Shown piece by piece: positions 27,327-36,525 of a DNA stretch of 64,000 nucleotides (its first letter is position 1; each line of letters begins with the position of its first letter). The notes below the pieces were generated by a model. That model was not told the origin of the DNA, searched no databases, and was given only the letters and a program-made list of their open reading frames with translations. Where the stretch lies: NCBI RefSeq assembly GCF_013341275.1, contig NZ_CP054476.1:1749501-1813500 (forward strand), written 5' to 3'. The translations under genes and the position numbers were made by a program. The stretch is from Methyloligella sp. GL2. Its GTDB lineage: Bacteria; Pseudomonadota; Alphaproteobacteria; Rhizobiales; Methyloligellaceae.

Positions 27327-28283
27327 TTAGCGGCGTTCGATGAACGCCTCCTTGCGCAATTCGGCGAGATAGTCGTCCGCCTTGTCCATCATTTCCTTGT
27401 TCATCAGCTCGCGCCGGGCGGTATCGCGCTCTTGCGGCGCTTCGGCCTTGGTGTCCTTGCCGCAAAGCGCATAGAGCTCGACCCGGCCGGAGGCGATGGA
27501 GGGCGCAGTCATCTGGTTGACCTCGGCATGCATCAGCATGGCGCGCTGCGGCTGACGCACCGCGGAGGCCTTGGTGGTGGAGACGCCGCCGACGGAGGCG
27601 CCGGAGAAATCCTTGGCGATCAGCGGCAGGGTATTGCAGCTGCGGAAACGCCGGCGCAGATCCTCCGCCTGGGCCAGACGCCGGGCGATGCCGGCATCGC
27701 CGCCGCCGCCGGAGAAGCTCACCCGGCGCAGCTGCAGCGTGGTGCTCTGGGCCAGGTTGATGGTGCCCGATTGGGCCAGCGCCGCATCGATGTCGCGCTG
27801 GCCGACCGTCACCGTATGGCTGAACTTCTTGCGGATCACATCCTGCCAGACCAGCTGTGCGCGAATACGGTCCTTGAGGGTCTTGACGTTGATGCCGGCC
27901 TTACCGAGGGCCTGTGCCAGGCCGGCGGCATCCAGCTTGTTCTTCTGGGCCATGCTCTCGACGACCCGGTTCACATCGCCTTCGTCGGCATAGAGCTTCT
28001 GCTCCTTGCCGGCCTCGATCTGCAGCCGCTCGTCGATGAGCATCTCGGTGGCTTTTTTCTGCAGCTCGGCGGAGGGCTTCTCGCCCGAGGTCACTGCCAG
28101 GAAGCGCATGCGCTGCTCGATATCGTAAGCCGAGATCGGGTTGTCGTTGACGATGACCTTGATGGATTGCTCGACTTGGGCGTGCGCCGGCAGCGACGCG
28201 GCAGGACTCAACGCAAGCCAAATGCCCGCGGCGAGACTGGCCCGCGCGGCGGTGCGAACGATACTGGAAATGAGGGCTGCCAT
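27327..28283 (-). CDS. SurA-like periplasmic chaperone
   Basis: 318-aa exported protein: signal peptide to about residue 35 (ASLPAHA), then a SurA N-terminal-type helical domain (IKVIVNDNPISAYDIEQRMRFL). A single poorly conserved parvulin-like region follows rather than the two PPIase domains of E. coli SurA. It probably escorts outer-membrane proteins to the BAM complex. The location between lptD and pdxA supports the surA assignment; peptidyl-prolyl isomerase activity is doubtful. Confidence 0.82.
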   Translation of the reverse strand: MAALISSIVRTAARASLAAGIWLALSPAASLPAHAQVEQSIKVIVNDNPISAYDIEQRMRFLAVTSGEKPSAELQKKATEMLIDERLQIEAGKEQKLYADEGDVNRVVESMAQKNKLDAAGLAQALGKAGINVKTLKDRIRAQLVWQDVIRKKFSHTVTVGQRDIDAALAQSGTINLAQSTTLQLRRVSFSGGGGDAGIARRLAQAEDLRRRFRSCNTLPLIAKDFSGASVGGVSTTKASAVRQPQRAMLMHAEVNQMTAPSIASGRVELYALCGKDTKAEAPQERDTARRELMNKEMMDKADDYLAELRKEAFIERR

Positions 28284-28296
28284 CGCGGCGCTCCTC

Positions 28297-30654
28297 CTAG
28301 TTATCCGAATCCATCGCCGAGGCAGAGGTCTTCACGGCGTAGTCGCCCAGATATTTAAGCGAGAACTGGGCGATAATACGAGAGTCGGGCTCAATATCGC
28401 GGTCGATATAGTTGGTCCGCAGATAGGTGAGGGCGAAGGTAAAGCAATCGTCCTCATATTGCAGACCGATACCGTCCTGCAGGCGGAGGTCGTTGGCCAG
28501 GTCGTAGCGGAGCTGGCCAAGCACGGCCCAGTTGTCGGTCACAGATAGCGCGCCCCTGGTCCGGACTTCCTCGCGGCCGGAAGCGGGGTTGTGCTCTTCG
28601 TCGGCGGCGACATCGGCGTAGTCGACGGCAAGCTGGATCGGGCCGTAATTGGCGTTGGCGCCGAGATCGGTGCGCTGGATAGCCCAATCGTCCTGATCGA
28701 AGCGGCTCTGGGCGGTGAAGCCGAGATACTGATTGGCCTGGATATAGAGACCGCCGACATAGTCGGAGCTGTCGGTATAGAGGCCGGTGCCTTCGTCGAA
28801 GGCGTTGTCGCCCGCCAAGTGGAAGCTCTCGCCGAACACGGCGCGCAAGTAGGCGCCGGAGTAGAGCGAAGCGGTATAGCGGGCGCCCACATTGGCGGTG
28901 GTGCCGGTCTCGATCCGGTCGTAGCCGGAGAACTTGTCGATATCGAACAAGATGGTGTCGTCGAACACCAAGCTGTTGGCGTCCTCATTCGGGATCTTGG
29001 CCTGATTGCCGACTGAGTTGGGACGGGCAATGATCTGGCCGACCGGCTCCACCACATGGGTGATGTTGCCGGTGGTCCCGACGAAGGGATAGCTGTACTG
29101 GGCACCGGCGACGGCCTGGCCGCGCACCAGCGAGTCGTCGCCATTGGCCGAGACGTTATCGTCGTGCGAGAAGTCCTCGATGCTATAGGCATCGCCGCGC
29201 AGCTGGGCGAACGGCGTATAGACCTGGCCGAAGCCATCGATCATCTGGCGGCGCCAATTCGCCTCGATGATGGCCCGCGCCGAGTCCGGCCCGTCCTCGC
29301 GGGTCAGGCTCATGGCATTGGAGGTGAAGCTCAGCTCGCCACCGAGGACCGGCTGGTCGACGATGTAGTCGTAATCCAGGATCGGCAGCACCGAAGCCTG
29401 CGCCTCGTCGGAATCGTAATATGTCAGCCCGCCGACCTGATAGCCGCGCAGCGAGATGTAATTCCGGTCGTGCAGGCCTTCGATATAGACCTGCGAGACG
29501 CGGTCGGTCTTCAGGTTGCTGTCCAGCTTATAGTAGCGGCGGAAGGTGTCGTCGCTCTCAGCCAGGATATCCCAGCCCCAGGAGTAGTAGGGGTTGATGG
29601 CGAACTGGCCGGCGGTCTTGATGCTGCCGCGGAAATCCGAGGACGATCCGCTTTCTTCCTCGTAGCCCGGGTCGCCGACGCCGGCGAGCTCGATCTGAAA
29701 GCCGCCATTGGCCAGGCGCTGCCGCCAGGTGCCCATGAACAGCGTGCCGGCGCTCTCGGTGATCATCGGCTCGAAGGTGAAGTCGTAGTGATCCGACAGG
29801 GCGAAGTAGTACGGGACCGTCACGGTGTTCCCGAGATCGTCCGAGTGGCTGTAGCTCGGGATCAGGAAGCCGGATTTGCGCTTCACCGTCGGATCGGCGG
29901 TCTTGAAGTAAGGCGTGTAGGCGATCGGCACGCCGAACAGGTCGAACGCGGCACCCTTGAAGGTGATCGTCGCATCTTCCTTGTCGTGCTTGATCTCCTT
30001 GGCCCGGATGCGCCAGGTCGGCGCCTTGTCCGGGTTCTCGCGGCAGGGCTTACACGGGGTGAACCAGCCATTGTTGAACACGGTGACGTTGCCGGCCTCG
30101 CGTGAGGCGGTATTGGCGACGATGCGCGTGTCTTCCTGGGTGACCACCTTCAGCGCGTCGATGAAGCCGTCGCGGAAATCGTCGGTCAGCGTCATCTGGT
30201 TGGAGGTGATGACGGCGCCGTCGGGATCCTTGATGCGCACATTGCCGGAGGCCGACAGCGTGTTGGCGTTGCGGTCGTAGGTCACCTGATCGGCGAGCAG
30301 GGTGTAGTCGCCGTAATAGATCTCGACATTGCCCTTCGCCATGACCCGGTTGCGGTCGTTGTCGTAGACCATCTCGTCGGCCTGCAGCAGCATCGGCGCG
30401 TTCTCCGCTATCGACGGAGGGCTCATGATGTTGTTCAGATCGTCGGGCTTTTTCCGCTGCGCATGAGCTTGCTGGGGGAGGGCAAGCGATGCGCAAATCC
30501 CGAGCAGAAGAACGGCGGCAAGTCCCGGTAGCGACGACCGGACTGCACACGCGAAACGGCCTGCCTTAGACGCAGCAAGGCCGGGCAGGGCCCGGCTTGC
30601 GATACGCGGCATTTGGCGTACGGCTTGGTACCTGACTGGGTGTCTAAGCGCCAT
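28297..30654 (-). CDS. lptD: LPS-assembly protein LptD
   Basis: Outer-membrane translocon that inserts lipopolysaccharide (785 aa). Signal peptide (hydrophobic run ending ALPQQAHA at about residue 65), an LptA/OstA-like N-terminal domain (VYDNDRNRVMAKGNVEIYYGDYTLLADQV), then a large barrel. Two Cys lie close together in WFTPCKPCRENPD. The start ATG 30654 overlaps the lptG stop by one base (TGATG). It completes lptF-lptG-lptD-surA-pdxA-rsmA. Confidence 0.95.
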   Translation of the reverse strand: MALRHPVRYQAVRQMPRIASRALPGLAASKAGRFACAVRSSLPGLAAVLLLGICASLALPQQAHAQRKKPDDLNNIMSPPSIAENAPMLLQADEMVYDNDRNRVMAKGNVEIYYGDYTLLADQVTYDRNANTLSASGNVRIKDPDGAVITSNQMTLTDDFRDGFIDALKVVTQEDTRIVANTASREAGNVTVFNNGWFTPCKPCRENPDKAPTWRIRAKEIKHDKEDATITFKGAAFDLFGVPIAYTPYFKTADPTVKRKSGFLIPSYSHSDDLGNTVTVPYYFALSDHYDFTFEPMITESAGTLFMGTWRQRLANGGFQIELAGVGDPGYEEESGSSSDFRGSIKTAGQFAINPYYSWGWDILAESDDTFRRYYKLDSNLKTDRVSQVYIEGLHDRNYISLRGYQVGGLTYYDSDEAQASVLPILDYDYIVDQPVLGGELSFTSNAMSLTREDGPDSARAIIEANWRRQMIDGFGQVYTPFAQLRGDAYSIEDFSHDDNVSANGDDSLVRGQAVAGAQYSYPFVGTTGNITHVVEPVGQIIARPNSVGNQAKIPNEDANSLVFDDTILFDIDKFSGYDRIETGTTANVGARYTASLYSGAYLRAVFGESFHLAGDNAFDEGTGLYTDSSDYVGGLYIQANQYLGFTAQSRFDQDDWAIQRTDLGANANYGPIQLAVDYADVAADEEHNPASGREEVRTRGALSVTDNWAVLGQLRYDLANDLRLQDGIGLQYEDDCFTFALTYLRTNYIDRDIEPDSRIIAQFSLKYLGDYAVKTSASAMDSDN

Positions 30655-31772
30655 CACCCGTCCTCCTTGTACAAGAGCACGGTGAGGGCGAGGCTTGCGG
30701 TAATGATGACCGGCACCCACGCGGCCGCGACCGCCGATGTCAGTCCGGACATGGCGAAGTTGCGCGAGATCTCCGAAAACACGAAGAAGCCGAAACCGGC
30801 GGCAAGCCCGATGACAGCCTGGAGCTGGACGCTGCCGAAGCGGAAGGCGCTCAAGGAGCAGGTGGCGGCGATCAGAACCATGGTGGCAAGCAGGAACGGC
30901 CGGGACAGCAGCAGTTGGTACTGCACCCGGTATTGGGTGGCCGGAAGGCCGGCCCGCTCGGCAATCTCGATGAAGTTGGGCAGGTCCCAGAACGAGATCG
31001 AGAACACAGTGCCGAGACTGTCACGCACCTGGGTGGGGGAGAGATAGGTGCTGAGCAGATAACGCTCGTGCTGGGCCGGTTCCTGGCCGACGGCGCTGAC
31101 CAGGGCATTCTCCAGCTCCCAGCGGCCGCGCTTGAGGATCGCACGGTTGGCGGAGATACGCTCCAGCAGATTGTTGTCGTGGTCGTATTGGAACACCGTC
31201 ACGCTGCGCAGCTCCAGCCCCTGCCGCAGCACCCGGGAGGCATGCAGGACCGAGGGGCCGTCGACGCCGTCCTCGCGCAGCCATGCGCCGCCCTTGCTGC
31301 TGGTGAGCAGGGATTCGTCCTTGCCGAAGGCCGAGGTGTAGAGCTCCTCCGCTTTGGCGCGGGACGCGGCGGCGATGGGGTTGTAGGCGAGCACGAAAAT
31401 CACGCCGAGCGTGAAGGCGACCAAAATCGCCGGCAGGGTGAACTGCCAGACGGAGATGCCGGCGGCGCGCACCACCACCAATTCCGACGACCGGCTCAGC
31501 ATCAGGAACACCACGATGGTGCCGATCAGAACGGCGAAGGGCAGGGTGAGTTCGGAGAAAGACGGCATGCGCAGCAAGGTGATCCCCAGCAAAACGCCAG
31601 AAGAAACGTCGCCGCTGTAGTCACCAGCGCGCCGAAGCATCTCGATGAAGTCGACAAAGAAGATCAGCAGGCAGCAAAGGGCGAACATCGCCACCATTGC
31701 CACCAGGAAACGCACCGAAAAATAGCGCGCAAGCGTCCCTGCTGCACTGATGCCTGGCATCTGCGCTCTCAC
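30654..31772 (-). CDS. lptG: LPS export permease LptG
   Basis: Inner-membrane half of the LptB2FG transporter (372 aa) with six expected transmembrane helices, three near the N-terminus (about 17-40, 60-80, 95-120) and three after residue 290, around a periplasmic beta-jellyroll. The GTG start overlaps the lptF stop as GTGA (31769-31772); an ATG four codons later is an alternative. Confidence 0.93.
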   Translation of the reverse strand: MRAQMPGISAAGTLARYFSVRFLVAMVAMFALCCLLIFFVDFIEMLRRAGDYSGDVSSGVLLGITLLRMPSFSELTLPFAVLIGTIVVFLMLSRSSELVVVRAAGISVWQFTLPAILVAFTLGVIFVLAYNPIAAASRAKAEELYTSAFGKDESLLTSSKGGAWLREDGVDGPSVLHASRVLRQGLELRSVTVFQYDHDNNLLERISANRAILKRGRWELENALVSAVGQEPAQHERYLLSTYLSPTQVRDSLGTVFSISFWDLPNFIEIAERAGLPATQYRVQYQLLLSRPFLLATMVLIAATCSLSAFRFGSVQLQAVIGLAAGFGFFVFSEISRNFAMSGLTSAVAAAWVPVIITASLALTVLLYKEDG

Positions 31773-33022
31773 TTTGCCTTTATCCCCCGTGCGAACCAGT
31801 ATTTTATCTTTGCTGGCTGGAACTTAACGTCCCAGCTTAATTTGGATCGCAGTTCTGGCTGCATTCTAACGTGTGCGACCCATGCCGCAACGAGAATCGC
31901 CGCTATCGGGATAGCATAAAGCGGTACGGCCGCCCATGGATTCAGGGCCACAAGGTTCGTCATTGTGATGCCGGCTAACCTCAAAGACACACATATCCCG
32001 ACAACGAGCATAATCTGCCCCCAGCGACCCTGGCGCGTTGTTCGCGCGTGACCCAAAAAAGTCACCGCAATCAATGTGAAGAGGAAGGGGTAAAGGGGCG
32101 ATGAAAGCCGCTCATGAAGCTCCGACCGTATCTTCCCCAACCCTCCGTCCACCTGCTTCGGGTCAAGCTCTGGATTTAAAAGCTCTCCCAAGTATAGCTG
32201 GCGAGGCTTTACATTCTTCTTACGCTTCCCGGGGGGTGCGAAGTCGGCAATGCTGATCATGTACTGGTCGAAAGCGATGATCTGCGCGCCTTTTTCTTTT
32301 TCCTTGGCGTCGGCGCTGTGCACTTCGCCGTCGAACATCACCAGATAAGAATCGTCACCCCGCTTCAGGATGCGGCTGCGCTCGGCGAGATAGGTCATCA
32401 CCTTACCCGGATCGCGCTCGTCATAGACCAGGAGGCCGAGCAGATCGCCGTTTTTGTCGCGGTCGCGGATGTGGAAGGTGAGGCCTTGCTCGGGGCTGGA
32501 AAACCGGCCCGGCTGCAACACTTGCGAGATCAGATCGGTGCGCACCTGGGTCACCAGATTGGTCAGGGCGCGCACCGCCATGGGAGAGATGTAGAGGTTG
32601 ATGATCAAAATCCCGATCGAAACCAGCACCCCCAAGACCAGAAAGGCGGAGCAGATGCGCCAGATGGTGGCGCCGGCCGCCGTCATCACGATGATCTCGC
32701 TGTCGCTGTTCATGCGGTCGAGCGTATAGAGCGCCGACATCAGCACGGCGTTGGGCGCGATCAGGCTGATCAGGCTCGGCAGAGAGAGCAGGGTCATCTT
32801 CAGGAAGAGGATGAAGCCTTGCCCTTGCGAGGTGATTAAGTCCAGCTGTCTCAACGCCATAGCCATCCAGACGATCATCGTCAGGGTGAGCAGGATGAGC
32901 GCGAAGGCATTCAAGACCTGCTTGAAGACATAACGGCTGAACAGCGGCGCAAAGGCCGGTATGGCGAGCGGAATATTAATGTCGCAAATCCCCGGGTCAG
33001 ACGGCCCGAATCCCCTTCGCAA
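31769..33022 (-). CDS. lptF: LPS export permease LptF
   Basis: Partner of LptG (417 aa), with helices near 35-55, 70-90 and 110-135 and three more after 310 flanking a periplasmic domain. The first helix begins at about residue 31 (SRYVFKQVLNAFALILL). The only standard start codon before it in this frame is TTG 33022, and that codon lies inside a perfect eight-pair hairpin. The start is therefore uncertain, or regulated. Confidence 0.9.
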   Translation of the reverse strand: MRRGFGPSDPGICDINIPLAIPAFAPLFSRYVFKQVLNAFALILLTLTMIVWMAMALRQLDLITSQGQGFILFLKMTLLSLPSLISLIAPNAVLMSALYTLDRMNSDSEIIVMTAAGATIWRICSAFLVLGVLVSIGILIINLYISPMAVRALTNLVTQVRTDLISQVLQPGRFSSPEQGLTFHIRDRDKNGDLLGLLVYDERDPGKVMTYLAERSRILKRGDDSYLVMFDGEVHSADAKEKEKGAQIIAFDQYMISIADFAPPGKRKKNVKPRQLYLGELLNPELDPKQVDGGLGKIRSELHERLSSPLYPFLFTLIAVTFLGHARTTRQGRWGQIMLVVGICVSLRLAGITMTNLVALNPWAAVPLYAIPIAAILVAAWVAHVRMQPELRSKLSWDVKFQPAKIKYWFARGIKAK

Positions 33023-33037
33023 GCTCTCGCTTGCGAA
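33016..33037. promoter_or_regulatory. Stem-loop covering the presumed lptF start
   Basis: TTCGCAAG-CTCTCG-CTTGCGAA is a perfect eight-pair inverted repeat. The presumed lptF TTG (33020-33022) and its weak GAGAGC ribosome-binding region both fall within it. Folded in the mRNA it would hide the start. Confidence 0.4.
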
Positions 33038-33286
33038 CCCCCACCGGACGCGCCAAGTCCGATAAGCACAGGGTAAAATGGCGGAAATTCGGCCAGCGCT
33101 GCGGCTTGCTTTCCACTGCGGCAGCCGGTACCACCGCCACTATACAATCCTTGCCGCTGTTGCGCATTTGCATCAATGTTCCGCGGGGGAGGGGCCGGCA
33201 CCATCCGGCGCCGGTCCGTGTTTACTCAAATGCGACCTCCAGGGCCACTCTGGAGTCTTCTATATGCGGCATCCATGGAGCAGCAA

Positions 33287-34792
33287 GTGACAGATCAAAC
33301 CGCCATTTCTTTTGCCAGTTTCACCGCCCGTGCCGACGGGACCGTCATCGTCTTCGCGGAGGAGGGGCCCAAACTGACCCCCGCCGCCAAGGAATTCGAC
33401 AAAAAATCCAAAGGGGTTTTGACCAAGGCGGCGAAGCTCACCGATTTCAAGGGCAAGCCGGGCAGCTCGGTGGATCTGCTCGCTCCGGCGGGGATCGAGG
33501 CGGCGCGCCTCGTGCTGGCCGGGCTGGCCAAGCCCGCCGACATGAGCGGCGAGGATTGGCTCAATCTCGGCGGCGCCGTGCGCGGCGCGGTGACCGGCAA
33601 GGAAGCCCCGGCGGTGCATGTCTTCCTGCAGACGGTGCGCGGCGATGTCTCGCCGGAGCATGCGGCGCAATTCGCGCTCGGCGCCATGCTGCGCAGCTAC
33701 AGCTTCAAGAAGTACAAGTCGCAGAAGAAAGACGCGCCCAAGGCGCCGGTGCTGAAGAAAGTGGTGATCCATTGCGCCGATCCGCGCGCCGCGCAGCGGG
33801 CCTTCCAGAAGGAGAAGGCGCTGGGGGAGGGGGTGATGCTCGCCCGCGATTTGGTCAACGAGCCGGCCAATGTGCTGACCCCGCCGGAATTCGCCAAGCG
33901 TGCCAAGGAGCTGACCAAGGCCGGCGTCGAGGTCGAGGTGCTGACCGAGGCGCGGCTGAAGCGTCTCGGCATGAACGCGGTGCTGGCCGTGGGGCAGGGC
34001 AGCGAAGAGCCGAGCCACGTGGTGGTGATGAAATGGAACGGCGCCGGCGAGAAGGGGGGCGCTCCCATCGCTTTCGTCGGCAAGGGCGTGGTGTTCGACA
34101 CCGGCGGCATCTCGCTGAAGCCTGCCGCCGGCATGGAAGACATGAAGGGCGACATGGCGGGCGCGGCCTGCGTCGTCGGTCTGATGCAGGAGCTCGCCGC
34201 GCGCAAGGCCAAGGTCAACGCGGTCGGCGTGATCGGCATCGTGGAGAACATGCCCGACGGCAAGGCGACGCGGCCGGGCGATGTGGTGACCGCGGCGTCT
34301 GGCACCACCATCGAGGTGCTGAACACCGACGCGGAAGGGCGCATGGTGCTGGCCGATTGCCTTTGGTACGCCCAGGACAAGTTCAATCCGAAGGCGATGA
34401 TCAATCTCGCCACCTTGACCGGCGCTATCATGGTGGCGCTCGGCAAGGAGCATGCGGGCCTGTTCTCCAATAACGACACGCTGGCCGACGAGCTTATCCA
34501 GGCCGGCAAGGAGACCGGCGAGAAGCTGTGGCGGCTTCCCATCGGTCCGAAATACGACAAGCTGATCGAGTCCAAGGTGGCCGACATCAAGAACACCGGC
34601 GGACGCTGGGGCGGGTCGATCACCGCCGCGCAGTTCCTGCAGCGCTTCGTCAAGCCGGAGACGCCCTGGGCGCATCTCGACATCGCCGGTACCGGCATGG
34701 CGTCGGGCGACACCGATGTGAACCGCAGCTGGGGCTCGGGCTTCGGCGTGCGGCTGCTGGACCAGCTGGTGCGCGATCACTACGAGAAGTAA
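33287..34792 (+). CDS. pepA: Leucyl aminopeptidase (M17)
   Basis: Metalloaminopeptidase of family M17 (501 aa from GTG 33287). The family signature NTDAEGRMVLAD is intact, as are VGKGVVFDTGGISLKP and the metal Lys/Asp/Glu residues around it. GGAG stands six bases before GTG 33287, while ATG 33275 has no such signal; the longer in-frame start at 33176 is unlikely. Divergent from lptF, a common neighbour pair in proteobacteria. A strong stem (34852-34875) lies about 60 bases downstream. Confidence 0.93.
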   Translation: MTDQTAISFASFTARADGTVIVFAEEGPKLTPAAKEFDKKSKGVLTKAAKLTDFKGKPGSSVDLLAPAGIEAARLVLAGLAKPADMSGEDWLNLGGAVRGAVTGKEAPAVHVFLQTVRGDVSPEHAAQFALGAMLRSYSFKKYKSQKKDAPKAPVLKKVVIHCADPRAAQRAFQKEKALGEGVMLARDLVNEPANVLTPPEFAKRAKELTKAGVEVEVLTEARLKRLGMNAVLAVGQGSEEPSHVVVMKWNGAGEKGGAPIAFVGKGVVFDTGGISLKPAAGMEDMKGDMAGAACVVGLMQELAARKAKVNAVGVIGIVENMPDGKATRPGDVVTAASGTTIEVLNTDAEGRMVLADCLWYAQDKFNPKAMINLATLTGAIMVALGKEHAGLFSNNDTLADELIQAGKETGEKLWRLPIGPKYDKLIESKVADIKNTGGRWGGSITAAQFLQRFVKPETPWAHLDIAGTGMASGDTDVNRSWGSGFGVRLLDQLVRDHYEK

Positions 34793-34851
34793 GGCCGCAG
34801 AAGCGGGTTCGAGAGGGGGCGCCGAAATGGGCGTCCTAAGAGGGGGACGTG

Positions 34852-34875
34852 ACGGCGCGCTTATCGGCGCGCCGT
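34852..34875 (+). terminator. Strong GC stem-loop after pepA
   Basis: ACGGCGCGC-TTATCG-GCGCGCCGT is a perfect nine-pair stem with a six-base loop, 60 bases past the pepA stop. There is no T-tract, so it would be an atypical terminator or an mRNA 3' stabiliser. Confidence 0.4.
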
Positions 34876-34908
34876 CGGCACGACAAAGACGGCGAACTGC
34901 CCAGATGC

Positions 34909-34943
34909 GCATAAGCCAATATTTTCCATAATATACCTTATGC
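34909..34943. promoter_or_regulatory. AT-rich inverted repeat upstream of the GFA gene
   Basis: GCATAAG (34909-34915) and CTTATGC (34937-34943) flank an AT-rich 21-base core (with CATAATATAC), striking against the GC-rich background. It lies about 85 bases upstream of the GFA-family ATG and could combine a -10 region with an operator. Confidence 0.35.
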
Positions 34944-35027
34944 GAATTTCGGATATGGGCTGCTCTGGGCGCCCTCGCGGCGTTTTCGCCAGCAATTGCA
35001 AACCCCTACACGATTTGGAGGTTGGAG

Positions 35028-35411
35028 ATGCTCAGCGGCCGATGTGAGTGCGGCAAGGTTCGCTTCGAGGTGGAAACGGTCAGTGGGACGGTGACGGCGT
35101 GCCATTGCACCCAGTGCCGGCGGCTGAGCGGTCACCTTTGGGCTGTCACCCATGCGCCGATGGCGGGTCTGCACTTCTCTCATGACGAAAGCCTCGCCTG
35201 GTACGCCTCTTCCGACTTTGCTAAGCGCGGATTTTGCCGGTCTTGCGGCTCGAACCTGTTCTATCGCCTCAATGACGAGGACGAGATTGCGATCGCCGCA
35301 GGCTGTCTGGATGCGCCGACTGGGCTCAAGCTCGAAAAGCACATCTTCGTCAAAGACAAAGGCGACTATTACGAGATCACCGATGGCCTGCCGCAGATGC
35401 AGCGGTTCTGA
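35028..35411 (+). CDS. GFA family (CENP-V/GFA domain) zinc protein
   Basis: 127-aa protein of the glutathione-dependent formaldehyde-activating enzyme fold. Zinc ligands are visible: CECG near the N-terminus, CHCTQC around residues 26-31 and CRSCG in the middle. The family binds zinc and small thiols; enzymatic activity is disputed and the substrate here is unknown. GGAGG stands six bases before ATG 35028; TTG 35022 is the alternative. It is a single gene with an AT-rich upstream region. Confidence 0.85.
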   Translation: MLSGRCECGKVRFEVETVSGTVTACHCTQCRRLSGHLWAVTHAPMAGLHFSHDESLAWYASSDFAKRGFCRSCGSNLFYRLNDEDEIAIAAGCLDAPTGLKLEKHIFVKDKGDYYEITDGLPQMQRF

Positions 35412-35620
35412 GTAAGTAGGGGGCTTGCCCTGCCCTTTGGCGGTATGGCGGGAAGCGGGGGACAACGGCGCCCCCTGCTTGACGTCATTTTCTCCCCTCA
35501 CGGCGTAACCTATTGCTGGGGGCGCGAAAAACGCTCTGCCGCTAGATGGAGCGGACGGCGCGATTGGGTTCCGTATGTAGCTGCAGCCTGGTTTTCTTCT
35601 TCCACGGATCGAGATCGAAA

Positions 35621-36457
35621 ATGGCGGACGAGACTGAGCACGAAAAAGACGCGGCCGGCCGGTACACGCTGGCGGCGCTGCGCGCGATCATGGCGCGGCT
35701 GCGCGATCCGGAGACCGGCTGTCCTTGGGACGTGAAGCAGGATTATGCCTCCATCGCGCCCTACACCATCGAAGAAGCCTACGAGGTGGCGGACGCGATC
35801 CATCGCGGCGAATTCGAAGAGCTGAAGGACGAGCTGGGCGATCTCCTGCTGCAGGTCGTCTATCACGCCCAGATGGCCTCCGAAGAGAACCGCTTCGATT
35901 TCGACGATGTGACGGACGCGATCGCCGCCAAGATGGTGCGCCGGCATCCCCATGTGTTCGAGGATCCCTCGCTCCGGGACAGCTTCGAGGGCTCGCGCCG
36001 CTGGGAGGAGATCAAGGCCGCCGAGAAAGCGGCGAAGGTAAAACCGGGCGAGGGGGTCCCTTCCCTGCTCGACGACGTGCCGGCCGGGCTGCCCGGTCTC
36101 ACCCGCGCGGTGAAGCTGCAGAACCGCGCCGCTAGGGTCGGCTTCGACTGGCCGGCGCTCGGCTTCGTGTTCGATAAGGCGGAGGAAGAGATCGGCGAAC
36201 TGAAGGAGGCGGCGTCGAGCGGCGACCGGGCGCATATCGAAGAAGAGCTCGGCGACTTGCTCTTCGTGATGGCCAATCTGGCCCGGCATCTGAAGGTCGA
36301 TCCGGAAGCCGCTTTACGCGGCGCCAACCGGAAATTCATCCGCCGCTTCACCTTCATCGAGGATGCGCTGAAGACGGACGGTAAGCGCGCCGAGGAGGTC
36401 TCGCTGGAAGAGATGGACGCGCTATGGGATGCGGCGAAGCGGGAGGAGAAGGCTTAG
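35621..36457 (+). CDS. mazG: Nucleoside triphosphate pyrophosphohydrolase MazG
   Basis: Hydrolyses NTPs to NMP and pyrophosphate, limiting aberrant nucleotides (278 aa). Two tandem all-alpha MazG repeats: the first with CPWD...EEAYEVADAI and EELKDELGDLLLQVVYH, the second with FDKAEEEIGELKEA and EEELGDLLFVMANLARH, both keeping the EExxE and ExxD metal motifs. The start is ATG 35621; an earlier in-frame ATG at 35546 adds unrelated residues. Convergent with the CoA-transferase gene. Confidence 0.94.
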   Translation: MADETEHEKDAAGRYTLAALRAIMARLRDPETGCPWDVKQDYASIAPYTIEEAYEVADAIHRGEFEELKDELGDLLLQVVYHAQMASEENRFDFDDVTDAIAAKMVRRHPHVFEDPSLRDSFEGSRRWEEIKAAEKAAKVKPGEGVPSLLDDVPAGLPGLTRAVKLQNRAARVGFDWPALGFVFDKAEEEIGELKEAASSGDRAHIEEELGDLLFVMANLARHLKVDPEAALRGANRKFIRRFTFIEDALKTDGKRAEEVSLEEMDALWDAAKREEKA

Positions 36458-36503
36458 AAGCCCCTCCTCCGCTCGTAATCCTCCGGCTGAAGCGGCAGCC
36501 GCG

Positions 36504-36525
36504 GCGCCCTATTTCGGGGCGCTTT
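36504..36525. terminator. Hairpin between mazG and the CoA-transferase gene
   Basis: GCGCCC-TATTTCG-GGGCGC followed by TTT, overlapping the CoA-transferase stop codon. Read rightward it may end the mazG transcript. The T-tract is short. Confidence 0.3.
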
